The notes under the pieces are model-generated. The model searched no databases. It had not been told where the DNA came from and worked only from the letters and a program-made list of their open reading frames with translations. The translations under genes and the position numbers were made by a program. Positions 6,239 through 13,476 of a stretch of DNA of 13,542 nt are shown one piece after another (position 1 is the first letter of the stretch; each line of letters starts with the position of its first letter). This DNA is from Coemansia sp. RSA 922 (taxonomy: Eukaryota; Kickxellomycota; Kickxellomycetes; Kickxellales; Kickxellaceae). Where the stretch lies: contig JANBQS010000686.1 in the NCBI GenBank assembly GCA_027577415.1, forward strand, positions 1 through 13,542, read 5' to 3'.

Positions 6239-8863
6239 TCACACGTTGGGTCCGCCGCCCGACTCGTGGGTGCCAGTGCTATCGACTGGAGTAGTTGGCG
6301 CTGTGATCATGGTGGGCATGGGCTGTTGCTCGCCTTCGAACTTGTAACCGACAGCTGCCAGGTGAGCGTCGACCTGTGCGAGAGTTTCTTCGTCAATGTT
6401 ATTGGCCCAGCCCAGCAAGGCGTCAAAATTAAGGATGTCGTTGGGTACCTCGGCAGCATTGCCCGCGTCGCCGACTGCAGTGTTATCTTGACCAAGGATA
6501 CCGGGCGCTGCTAAGATACCGGTTTCCTGGAAGAAGTCATTGGCGCCGTCGTTGAAGTTGCCATGGACGACTGGGTTGGGAGGGAGATCAAGGCCTGGGA
6601 GCAGGGGACCGAGCGGTAAGATACCAGCGCCGTAGTCGAGGTTGAATGCGTCGACTCCAGGGTTGTTGTCGAACATGTTGGCTCCGGCGCTCAGGCTGTC
6701 AAAGTTGAGCTGAAGGGTGTCGGCTCCCGGGTTATTGCCGAACAACATGTTGTTTCCGAGCAGTGCAGTGTCCGCGATGGGCATGGCAGGCGCCTGGTTC
6801 CCAGATGGCGCTTGGTTGAATAGCTGCGCTTGTTCCGCGACTGGCAAGCCATTGTAGTAGGTCACCATATCATCCATGTTCATGAATACTCCGTTGTACT
6901 CGGGGGCCGCGCTGCCCATGTTGCCGGCGACTGGCATATTGCCTACGTTGATCGGGTTGTTGTTGAACCACTGGTTGGCACCAGTGCCCGTATTACCGGC
7001 GAAGATCGTGTTGTCTCCAGTGCTCGTGAGTCCAAGGCTGAGTAGGAGAGCGCTAGCGTCAGCGTCGCTAAGTAACTGCGTGTCGCCTGGGTTGGCGAGG
7101 CCGGGATAATGACCGGCCTGCGCGTTGCCACCAGTGCCCGCGCTGTTGTTGGTCTGCGGGTTGCCGAGACTGAGGAGTAGAGCGCTAGCGTCGGCGTCGT
7201 TAGGTAACTGTGCGTCATCTCCACCGCCCATGTTAGCGAGGTTGGGTACTAGGGCATCTGTGACAGAGCTGTTGGCGATCTGCACATTGCCTCCAGTGGC
7301 GTTGTAGTTGGAGAGCCACTGGTCGCCAAGACTGAGAAGGAGAGCGCCAAGCTCAGCGCTGTTATCGAACGCCGTGCCATTTCCGGGGCCCAGGTTGTTG
7401 GCGAGCAAGGTGTTACCCTCAGCACCTGCTTGCCCGAAACTCTGCGCGAGAGCGGCCATGTCAATGTGGCTGGTATCGGGTAGTGGACCCGTGGCGGCCT
7501 GGCCGAGAGTGTAAGACTGATGGTCATTTGCTCCCGAGGTATCCTTAAGCCACGCAATAGCATCATTGCCCGAGTTGAAAACCGGAACGTTGACTGTCGC
7601 TCGCGAGGTGCTGCTGGATGAGACGTTGGCTTGTTGGTTGTCAAAGTTGAACGAGCCTGAGTTGAAGGCGCCGGTTACTGGGTACATGGGGTTAAGCGGG
7701 AGAGTACCGGTTGCTGTGTTGGCAGGGCGTGGCTTCCCGAGTTTACGAATCGGCCTGCCGAGACTCTCCGCTCTTGCTTCGACGCTCGCGGCATCGAGGA
7801 TTGGCACATATACCTCCTTCTGCACGTTATTATTTGAAGCGGAGTCCTCGTCCTCCATATCTGCATCGTCGTCGGTCGGCTCCTCATCCTCCATGTCCAG
7901 ATCATCGTCGGTGGGTGGCTCGGCGTCTGCCATGACCAAATCGGCAACGGGCGGCCTTTCCTCCAAATCGTCGTTGACAGGTTGATTCATGGCCTCCATC
8001 TCCAGATCGTCGTCAGCGGGTGGCTCAGCGTCTGCCATGTTCAAATCGGCAACGGGCGGCCTTTCCTCTATATCCACCTCGACAGGAGGATTCACTACCT
8101 CCATCTCCATGACAGCTGGGGGTGGCTCCACTACATGCAATAAGCCGGTACCGTTGACTAACGTTGCATCTTGTATGGGCGCGTCAGTAGCAGACGTGTC
8201 CTCCGGTTGCGAACCTGCATCGTCGACTTGGGCGCGCTGCTCGGTGTCTTCGGCGTCGCTATCGCCGTCGGCCATATCGTTGGATGGAGGGTCTTGTTCG
8301 GCATCCTCAGCGTCGCTGCCGTTGTCAACGCTCGCATCGTCGTCAAGGGCGCGTTGCTCGGGGAGGATGGTGTCAACGCTCGTGTCAATGGCTTGAGTGC
8401 GCTCCCCGGAGAGGTTGACGTCAGCGCCCGCATCGTCGACCTGTGTGCGTTGCCCGGATACTTTAACATCAGCCTCATTGTCGACGCGTAGCCTAGGGAG
8501 ACCCGCGTCGCTATTGTCGACGTCGTCGTCGCTGCCGTCATCGTCCGCTTCGCCATCTGGGATGTGTGTGATTCCACCAGTGCGTGGCACGGACGAATTG
8601 TTGTCATTGAGATACAACTGACGAAGGAACCGACTGGTTACAAGGGGTTCTGGATCGTATGGCTCGTCGAAAGGGTCGAAATTATCAAACTGGATGGTGA
8701 TGGCAGTCAGCACCTTTCCTGCCACCAGCCATAACAGCTTGATGCCCGCAAACATGCGGAAGAGGCCAAAAAGGCCGAAGATGTGTATGCTCCACAGCAG
8801 CACACGAACTAGGAGGCAGGGTACAAAGACCCATGCCATTGAATGTGACATGAAATTTGGCAT
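6239..8863 (-). CDS. Unrecognised membrane-anchored, acidic, repeat-rich protein
   Basis: 874 residues in one exon; no known family recognised. Start is the ATG at 8863 in a good context (ATCACA before ATG); the frame stays open a little further upstream but only from a TTG codon. Residues 9-35 (MAWVFVPCLLVRVLLWS...) and 38-57 (AGIKLLWLVAGKVLTAITI) are hydrophobic with one arginine each side or within, suggesting a membrane hairpin or a signal anchor. Residues 58-72 repeat an F/Y-D-P pattern (FDNFDPFDEPYDPEP). Residues about 102-345 are strongly acidic and built from two repeat families. A short basic patch, RPIRKLGKPRP, follows at 370-380. Residues about 385-800 are rich in Asn, Gly and Ala and hold a third family with ALLLSLG cores. 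The last 70 residues (FDALLGWANNIDEETLAQV...) look helical. Most of the protein should be disordered. Expression should come from the TATA box at 8971-8977. Role unknown; a cell-surface or membrane scaffold is only a guess. Confidence 0.85.
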   Translation of the reverse strand: MPNFMSHSMAWVFVPCLLVRVLLWSIHIFGLFGLFRMFAGIKLLWLVAGKVLTAITIQFDNFDPFDEPYDPEPLVTSRFLRQLYLNDNNSSVPRTGGITHIPDGEADDDGSDDDVDNSDAGLPRLRVDNEADVKVSGQRTQVDDAGADVNLSGERTQAIDTSVDTILPEQRALDDDASVDNGSDAEDAEQDPPSNDMADGDSDAEDTEQRAQVDDAGSQPEDTSATDAPIQDATLVNGTGLLHVVEPPPAVMEMEVVNPPVEVDIEERPPVADLNMADAEPPADDDLEMEAMNQPVNDDLEERPPVADLVMADAEPPTDDDLDMEDEEPTDDDADMEDEDSASNNNVQKEVYVPILDAASVEARAESLGRPIRKLGKPRPANTATGTLPLNPMYPVTGAFNSGSFNFDNQQANVSSSSTSRATVNVPVFNSGNDAIAWLKDTSGANDHQSYTLGQAATGPLPDTSHIDMAALAQSFGQAGAEGNTLLANNLGPGNGTAFDNSAELGALLLSLGDQWLSNYNATGGNVQIANSSVTDALVPNLANMGGGDDAQLPNDADASALLLSLGNPQTNNSAGTGGNAQAGHYPGLANPGDTQLLSDADASALLLSLGLTSTGDNTIFAGNTGTGANQWFNNNPINVGNMPVAGNMGSAAPEYNGVFMNMDDMVTYYNGLPVAEQAQLFNQAPSGNQAPAMPIADTALLGNNMLFGNNPGADTLQLNFDSLSAGANMFDNNPGVDAFNLDYGAGILPLGPLLPGLDLPPNPVVHGNFNDGANDFFQETGILAAPGILGQDNTAVGDAGNAAEVPNDILNFDALLGWANNIDEETLAQVDAHLAAVGYKFEGEQQPMPTMITAPTTPVDSTGTHESGGGPNV
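6971..7465 (-). repeat. Coding repeats with ALLLSLG core
   Basis: Within gene 3, ALLLSLG recurs three times, at residues 507, 561 and 605, with a degenerate fourth copy ALAQSFG at 471. Two copies share DADASALLLSLG exactly, and each core is followed by an Asn/Thr/Gly-rich spacer such as NNSAGTGGNAQ or NTGTGANQ. Spacing is about 36, 54 and 44 residues. The DNA of the two closest copies (about 7040-7085 and 7160-7215) is still similar, pointing to fairly recent duplication. Confidence 0.85.
7868..8077 (-). repeat. Two tandem 35-residue acidic coding repeats
   Basis: Residues 263-297 and 298-332 of gene 3 are near copies sharing EERPPVADL.MADAEPP.DDDL.ME. A partial unit with MEMEVVNPPVEV precedes them and a decayed one with DADMEDED follows. 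The corresponding 105-nt DNA units are nearly identical over the ERPPVADL part, so the duplication is recent. Confidence 0.88.
8213..8485 (-). repeat. Degenerate 15-17-residue acidic coding repeats
   Basis: Residues 127-217 of gene 3 contain successive units of the form (V/I)D..(A/S).VD...(S/P)(G/E)(Q/E)R(T/A)Q, for example VDNEADVKVSGQRTQ, VDDAGADVNLSGERTQ and AIDTSVDTILPEQRAL, then DAED(A/T)EQ variants. The copies are diverged but the phase is clear by eye. Confidence 0.7.
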
Positions 8864-9570
8864 TGTGATAGAAATGCAAAAAAAAGTGGTGAATTGCAAA
8901 AGTTGCAAAAAATATTATTGTAAACATTGATTGGGATAAGAGATAAGAAGGCAAGCTGTTCCTGTTCCTTATTTATATGGCCACGCAGCCACTCTAGAAA
9001 TTATTTGAATTGTTGATTTCCTGTAACCATCGACGCTGGTGGCTTTGCCTCTTCCCTTAACGCGATTCGGACGAGGGAAATTCAAGTTGAGAATAGGCTT
9101 GCAGGTCTCGCTAGAGCGTCAATGAGGAGGCAAAAAGGCAGAGGCTGCTTTCTAATACTCCCGGATAACAATGGTCACCGTGCTGGCGGTTCATCCCTCG
9201 TTTGTCCCTGAATTGCGGAGTATAGGGGACAATCAATCCCCCGCGTTTGTGTTCTCTAAGGGGTAAGCCTCTCAGCCTCCCCCCTGTTATTTGGTCCAGA
9301 AGAGGCAGTAGCACCCCCTTATATCGCCTATTATAAACAAACAAGTTACTCTTTTCATCTAGTCACCAACTCTCCTTTAATCTTAAAAATGCTGATTTCG
9401 GATTTGCACTGGTGCATGGCGATCCTCTTACCAAAGGTTTACACTTGGAGCATGCAATGCTTTTGCAAAAAAGTCGACAGACCATGAGAACATGAAATGG
9501 CTATAATGATTTAATATTAGAGGCAGGAGGACAGCTAGTGGTCCAACGCAGACATACAATTTGTTTACAA
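8864..9570. promoter_or_regulatory. 707-bp region: gene 3 promoter and cullin 3' flank
   Basis: The left end holds the gene 3 leader and TATA box. The middle (9100-9330) is GC-richer and contains four CCCCT/AGGGG motifs (9224-9228, 9259-9263, 9281-9285, 9315-9319), the core of stress response elements bound by Msn2/4-type zinc fingers in ascomycete yeasts. A 7-bp inverted repeat TTGTCCC/GGGACAA lies around 9200-9232. The right end (9360-9570) is AT-rich and should be the cullin 3' untranslated region. No supported gene is present; one minus-strand frame at 9111-9344 lacks an ATG start. Confidence 0.5.
8971..8977 (-). promoter_or_regulatory. TATA box of gene 3
   Basis: Minus strand reads CCATATAAATAAGG; TATAAAT covers these bases. 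It lies 108 bp before the chosen ATG at 8863, which would leave a leader of about 80 nt. One out-of-frame ATG (8927-8925) falls in that leader. Confidence 0.7.
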
Positions 9571-11826
9571 CTAGGCCAGGTAGTGGTATAGCGACGGATC
9601 AGCATCATCGCGCTTTATGTAGTCGCGCTCAATCAGCGTCTCGATACGCTCCTTAACTTCGGCAGACGTAGAGTTAAACTTTAGCCGACTCAGAAGCTCG
9701 GTCATCAGCGCTGTGTGGTCCAACCGCTTACGGGCCTTTAAGATTCGCACGATTGCAGCATCTACTTGGTACATGCGGTCGAGCTGAATGTGCTCCTCGA
9801 CCTCCTTGCTCTCCTTTTCCGCTTCCTTGAGCAGGATCTGGCCAATCTTGATGCGCGCCTGCGGAGACGTGAACGCCGCGTTAAATGTGAATACGTCGGT
9901 TCCCGCCACATCCCTCCCCTTTGGCTCCTTGGCAAGAACACGGTACTTGCCGCACGCCAGTGACTGTAGGGTACGCATCAGCTCGACGTCTTCGAGCCCC
10001 GTATTCTCTTGGATCTGCTGGTAGGAAAGCTCGTCATGCTCTGAAAACAGTAGCAATACGGTGCCTTGCACAATGGTTAGCGAGAGCTCTTTGGGTCCCT
10101 CGTCAAAGCTCACCTTTAGCAAGCAGGTACCCAGATTTGGCTGCCAGTACAGTTTACGGCCGTTGTGCTTTTCGCTGTAAAACTGGACAAACTGTTCTTG
10201 CGCTAGCTCCACATTTCGAGGTATGGTTAGCGGCATGGGTTCGTAGGTGGGCCAGAACGCCTGTGTCAGGATGCTCACGTGGAAGCCAATATTGTTCGCC
10301 TCTTGCGCCTCCTGTAAGTTGGTAAACTTGCCATCCAAGTCGCTCGTGAAATCCATGTCGCGGAGCATGCCCTCGAGTCGCTTGGTGAATCCCGGGCCAC
10401 ACTCCATACGCAGCTTTTGGACCATCGAGCGCTCGGTATCAGCAGACACACTTTTGTTGTAGAGTAAACGCTTGGCCAAGTCGCGCTTATAGTACGCCTC
10501 AAACAGATCCTTGTCGTGAATGAATCGGAATATCACAACTACGCGATTGAGCAAGCTGTCAATGTCTTCGTCGGCAGTCGATCTGTTGCCTGAGCGTATA
10601 GACTGGTCAATAAACTTGGCTGTCAGTTGCGCAGGCTTGCTCCGCCGCGAATTGATAAAGTCTTCAAAGGAGTCGCGCAGTGCATGGGCAAGCATGCTGT
10701 TGCTCTGGAACGCGCTCTTCATAACGTCGTCTAAGCGCTGCTTCATTGCCAACATATCAGACACCAGACCGACGTCGAGTTCAGGCGCTTGCACTAGGCG
10801 TAGCCCAACCTTTTTGACGTATACCGCCCAGTACCGTTTCAAAGCGTCGAGTTGGTTCACGGACGACAGTAGTGAGTACATGTTGGCCAAGTCGGCAAGC
10901 ATATGAGCGTCGACCATTGCGTCAAAGCTGGTCGTCAACAGTCGTTCTGTGTGCTTCTCAACAAGCTCAGCCAGAATAGTGCTGAGCAGGGGCGCCTTGC
11001 TGCCCGGGCTCAGGTAGAGAGCAGCGCGCTGGGTCTCCTCGTCAATGCGAAGCTTTACATGGGTCAAATACTGTGGAACAGACATGGCACTCGCCGAGTT
11101 GGTTGGTCGCGGTCCCTCGGCAGGTTGAGTTGCGACCAGGCTGCCAACCAACCGCCTGCTCTCCTTCACATAGTAGTCGCGCGTGGCATCAATAAGGCTT
11201 GGCATAAAGAACTGCGAGTAGAGTCCAAGGTCGACGAACATCTGCACCAGACATTTTACCGACGTCTGGTCGGCCGATTTTCCATCTCGCTCCTTTGCTA
11301 CTTCGCCGAGAACCAGTCGTATAAGCCTAGACTTTATGTCCGTATCAACTAGGCACCGTCGCACCACGTTCAGCCCCATCGACCACAGTGACGCGACGTT
11401 GGCAGACTGTAGAACATAAGTGCGGTCCAAGTAAAGGAAAATACACTTTATCATGTCCAGTTGCTGAGTATAGCCCACCCAAAATTGTGTCGTCAGCTCT
11501 AGCACCGATCCGCCCACCGACGCGTCCGACAAGTGGTTGATTTCATCTAGTCGCTGGCGCGTGTATGCCCCTAGCTCGGCTTGTACCATCGCGTAAATGT
11601 CGCTGCCAAATTTGTGCAAGCAGAGACCCTCGCAGTCGCGGTACAGCTCCTCCAGCCCTTGGGGAGTAGGTTGACTCAGCTGAATTGCCTGTATAGCGCT
11701 TTGTAGACGCGCCAGTGTGTCTGTCTTGTAATTCTCAGGCAATGCCGGTATTGCTCGGAGCCCCTTTATAATCAGCCTTTTCTGAGGCCCCACCGCGGGT
11801 GGCCCAGCGCGCTTATTTGCCCACAT
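9571..11826 (-). CDS. CUL4: Cullin-4, scaffold of CRL4 E3 ubiquitin ligase
   Basis: 751 residues in one exon, close to the usual length for CUL4A (759). Cullin-4 joins the DDB1 adaptor at its N terminus to the RBX1 RING protein at its C terminus, so that DDB1-bound receptors present substrates for ubiquitination in DNA repair, replication control and chromatin work. Cullin-4-specific stretches are KRLIIKGLRAIPALPENY (16-33), LEELYRDCEGLCLHKF (58-73), IFLYLDRTYVLQ (129-140), FRFIHDKDLFEAYYKRDLAKRLL (433-455), WPTYEPMPL (525-533) and RTLQSLACGKYRVLAKEPKG (618-637). The neddylation motif DAAIVRILK is intact with the acceptor lysine at K697, followed by the winged-helix end RDYIKRDDADPSLYHYLA. 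Compared with animal CUL4 there is an extra Pro/Thr/Ser-rich loop of roughly 17 residues (231-247) before PQYLTHV. The start ATG at 11826 gives MWANKRAGPP, matching where the conserved part begins. Confidence 0.97.
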   Translation of the reverse strand: MWANKRAGPPAVGPQKRLIIKGLRAIPALPENYKTDTLARLQSAIQAIQLSQPTPQGLEELYRDCEGLCLHKFGSDIYAMVQAELGAYTRQRLDEINHLSDASVGGSVLELTTQFWVGYTQQLDMIKCIFLYLDRTYVLQSANVASLWSMGLNVVRRCLVDTDIKSRLIRLVLGEVAKERDGKSADQTSVKCLVQMFVDLGLYSQFFMPSLIDATRDYYVKESRRLVGSLVATQPAEGPRPTNSASAMSVPQYLTHVKLRIDEETQRAALYLSPGSKAPLLSTILAELVEKHTERLLTTSFDAMVDAHMLADLANMYSLLSSVNQLDALKRYWAVYVKKVGLRLVQAPELDVGLVSDMLAMKQRLDDVMKSAFQSNSMLAHALRDSFEDFINSRRSKPAQLTAKFIDQSIRSGNRSTADEDIDSLLNRVVVIFRFIHDKDLFEAYYKRDLAKRLLYNKSVSADTERSMVQKLRMECGPGFTKRLEGMLRDMDFTSDLDGKFTNLQEAQEANNIGFHVSILTQAFWPTYEPMPLTIPRNVELAQEQFVQFYSEKHNGRKLYWQPNLGTCLLKVSFDEGPKELSLTIVQGTVLLLFSEHDELSYQQIQENTGLEDVELMRTLQSLACGKYRVLAKEPKGRDVAGTDVFTFNAAFTSPQARIKIGQILLKEAEKESKEVEEHIQLDRMYQVDAAIVRILKARKRLDHTALMTELLSRLKFNSTSAEVKERIETLIERDYIKRDDADPSLYHYLA

Positions 11827-12141
11827 ATTGTCGTGAAGTTAGAGGCCTTGAGTGGAAAAAGTTAAATGGAAAAGAGTGAAGTAAATTTAAAGAGTTGTTT
11901 CGAAGAGCTGTTGCAACACGCTGAGCATGTATTCTGTCACGATTGATTGATTACTTGATCAGATCGGAACAAGGGCCAACTGACAGCCAATGCATGCAAA
12001 ACGTGTTGCTTGGGCAAGACTTGGCTTTCATTGCCAAGCTCTTTTTTTTAAAAAGCAAGGGTGTCTAAAGCTTCCCCCTCCCCTCTTGCACTAAATAGCA
12101 AACCACTCTGATGTGAGCACACTGCCGCTCCCAATGACGCA

Positions 12142-12181
12142 CTTAGGCCTTGCAAACATCTTCAAAGAATGGAGGCCTAAG
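12142..12181. repeat. 9-bp inverted repeat around a 22-nt spacer
   Basis: CTTAGGCCT (12142-12150) is matched exactly by AGGCCTAAG (12173-12181). It lies about 75 bp upstream of the TATA box of the orphan gene, a place where a paired protein-binding site would act. Each arm also contains the AGGCCT palindrome. Confidence 0.75.
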
Positions 12182-12254
12182 AGCAGACAACTTTGCTGAT
12201 TTGGAGGTGTGAGCTCATAGTCACCGCTTGCCGTGCTTTGGCCGCCTGAGATTT

Positions 12255-12260
12255 TATAAA
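12255..12260 (+). promoter_or_regulatory. TATA box of the orphan gene
   Basis: TTTTATAAAAAGGGG context. It is 115 bp before the ATG at 12375. A pyrimidine-rich stretch (about 12288-12312) follows at start-site distance, and there is no ATG between it and the chosen start. Confidence 0.75.
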
Positions 12261-12374
12261 AAGGGGGAGAAAGGACGACCGCCTAACTTTTCCCTCTTTT
12301 CTCCACTCCCACCTTCATACATACCAAAAACTGAATAGGTCTTTCTTACACTAGCTTTTAACATTTAGCTTCAA

Positions 12375-12815
12375 ATGGACGGTAATACAACATTTATGAT
12401 ATTTGGTTTCAGAAGCGAGAGTAACCACTCATGCAGCCCACTCTGTATTGACCAAAGCCGCGCGAACTACAAGGTTGCAGATTTTATAGAGTGGACATTA
12501 TCGATTTACGACATGGGATTTGGCTGCGACAAATCTGAAGTGGTTCTATTCTCAATCAAGCCTGGACACGATCATATGTATAGCTTTCCAAATGATGCGT
12601 TGTTGGATGACGCCTTTTTGGGAAAATGCGAACCTACTGGCGATGGATACAAAATTGGCATGGCATCCAGGAATGTGTATCACGAGTTGCGGAAAGACAA
12701 TGCAAGAGAATATGTCACAAGAATACCTGAAGGCTTTATACGGTCGTCGACTCCTGTATCAGAAGCTGCCAGATGCATCGTTCATACATATACACACATA
12801 CAAAAGTTCCTTTAG
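12375..12815 (+). CDS. Orphan small protein, 146 residues
   Basis: I do not recognise this protein. It is supported by a TATA box 115 bp upstream, a pyrimidine-rich start-site region and a clean leader with no earlier ATG. It begins MDGNTTFMIFGFRSES and ends HTYTHIQKFL. It has no signal peptide or membrane segment. Five cysteines are scattered (CSPLC, GFGC, GKC, ARC). The order strand (TTFMIFGF), helix (VADFIEWTLSIYDMGF), strand (SEVVLFSIKPG), then LLDDAFLGK is loosely like a ubiquitin-type fold or the header domain of Crinkler-family proteins, but this is weak shape matching and no motif proves it. Base composition is more AT-rich than the cullin and TBC genes. The reading frame could also be one exon of a longer gene, although no obvious donor site is seen near the end. 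Confidence 0.6.
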   Translation: MDGNTTFMIFGFRSESNHSCSPLCIDQSRANYKVADFIEWTLSIYDMGFGCDKSEVVLFSIKPGHDHMYSFPNDALLDDAFLGKCEPTGDGYKIGMASRNVYHELRKDNAREYVTRIPEGFIRSSTPVSEAARCIVHTYTHIQKFL

Positions 12816-13476
12816 TCGAGTTAGCATGTGTTATATTTAGGCTTTTTGAACAAAAAACACTTCAAAAATATATTCTTCTTTTGGACTAGCAACATAAAAC
12901 CCCCCACATCTGTGCGCTCGGCAAAGGCTCGGCCCGCACGCCTGCATAAAATAGTTGGTTTATTGGCCTCCAAATCCTCCACGACACACATTGTTCAGAT
13001 TTCACATGCTGGGAGATGTAGGCACACGAGGACAGCCTTTTTTTCTTCCTTCGGACGAACAAGTCTGCCCGCTTTTGCCGATGCTACAGGCAGCCTCTCA
13101 CTCCTGCCCCCTTCCCCAGATTGTGACTGTGCTTCGGGCACTGTGTAGCCAGTGGACATAGGTCAAAAGCCCGGTCAGCCGCCCGCCGGAGATCGGGAAT
13201 CGGAAACGCTTCGGCCAAAGTGGTGCGCAATTAAAGCGACATGGATTTGTATGTGGATTTGTAGGGTGGGCAAGAAAGAAGGGGGACGGAAAACTGCGCC
13301 TTTGTGGATCAGTATTTTTCACGCCCCCCAAAAAAATAGTAGTGTAACTCAGGGCTTCATTAGTAAGATGAGCGCGTATGAGTGCTCAGACCTCTCTTTC
13401 TAGTCTCGACAATCATTTTTAGGTATAAATATCGCCCTCTCTTGTTAGAGCTTGCTCACCTTTTTTCTTTTAATCC
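12816..13476. other. 661-bp intergenic region
   Basis: The left part is AT-rich and should be the 3' flank of the orphan gene. The rest is the promoter of the last gene, with GC-rich CGG-containing sequence at about 13170-13215 (CCGCCCGCCGG, CGGGAATCGG) of the kind bound by fungal zinc-cluster regulators, and an inverted CCAAT at 12964-12968. Several short open frames exist here but none has a good start or family match. Confidence 0.5.
13424..13430 (+). promoter_or_regulatory. TATA box of the gene entering the right edge
   Basis: AGGTATAAATATCG context, 53 bp before the ATG at 13477, with a CT-rich stretch between. This spacing implies a very short leader. Confidence 0.75.

Larger units (their letters stand above)
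11827..12374. promoter_or_regulatory. Divergent 548-bp promoter between cullin-4 and the orphan gene
   Basis: CCAAT motifs occur at 11987-11991 and 12131-12135. Two inverted repeats are visible: CTTGGC/GCCAAG (12020-12025, 12033-12038) and a 9-bp CTTAGGCCT/AGGCCTAAG (12142-12150, 12173-12181). The TATA box of the plus gene is at 12255-12260. A run of T then A follows at about 12040-12055. Toward the cullin start the DNA is purine-rich with no clear TATA box. I see no gene. Confidence 0.6.

Noticed and set aside
7566..8621. Long plus-strand open stretches (about 139 and 135 codons) opposite gene 3
   Set aside because: They are the mirror of the Asp/Ala/Ser-rich repeats of gene 3 on the other strand. 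They share one frame broken by stops, are low-complexity Ser/Gly, and have no promoter or family match.
8864..8908. Fifteen extra N-terminal residues for gene 3
   Set aside because: The upstream extension begins at a TTG codon, which is not a normal start in nuclear fungal genes; the first in-frame ATG is at 8863.
9100..9340. Possible structured RNA suggested by several short inverted repeats
   Set aside because: The stems are only 6-7 bp and do not nest into one fold; no tRNA, 5S, SRP or snRNA signature is present. The promoter-motif reading explains the region better.
9111..9344. 77-codon minus-strand frame between gene 3 and cullin-4
   Set aside because: It opens with TTG, has no family resemblance, and lies in the likely upstream control region of gene 3.
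12020..12055. Hairpin CTTGGC/GCCAAG followed by a T run, like an intrinsic terminator
   Set aside because: This is eukaryotic DNA between divergent promoters, the stem is only 6 bp, and no gene ends here.
12955..13161. 68-codon plus-strand frame in the last intergenic region
   Set aside because: It begins with TTG, is Pro/Cys-rich without any motif, and sits in the probable promoter of the last gene.
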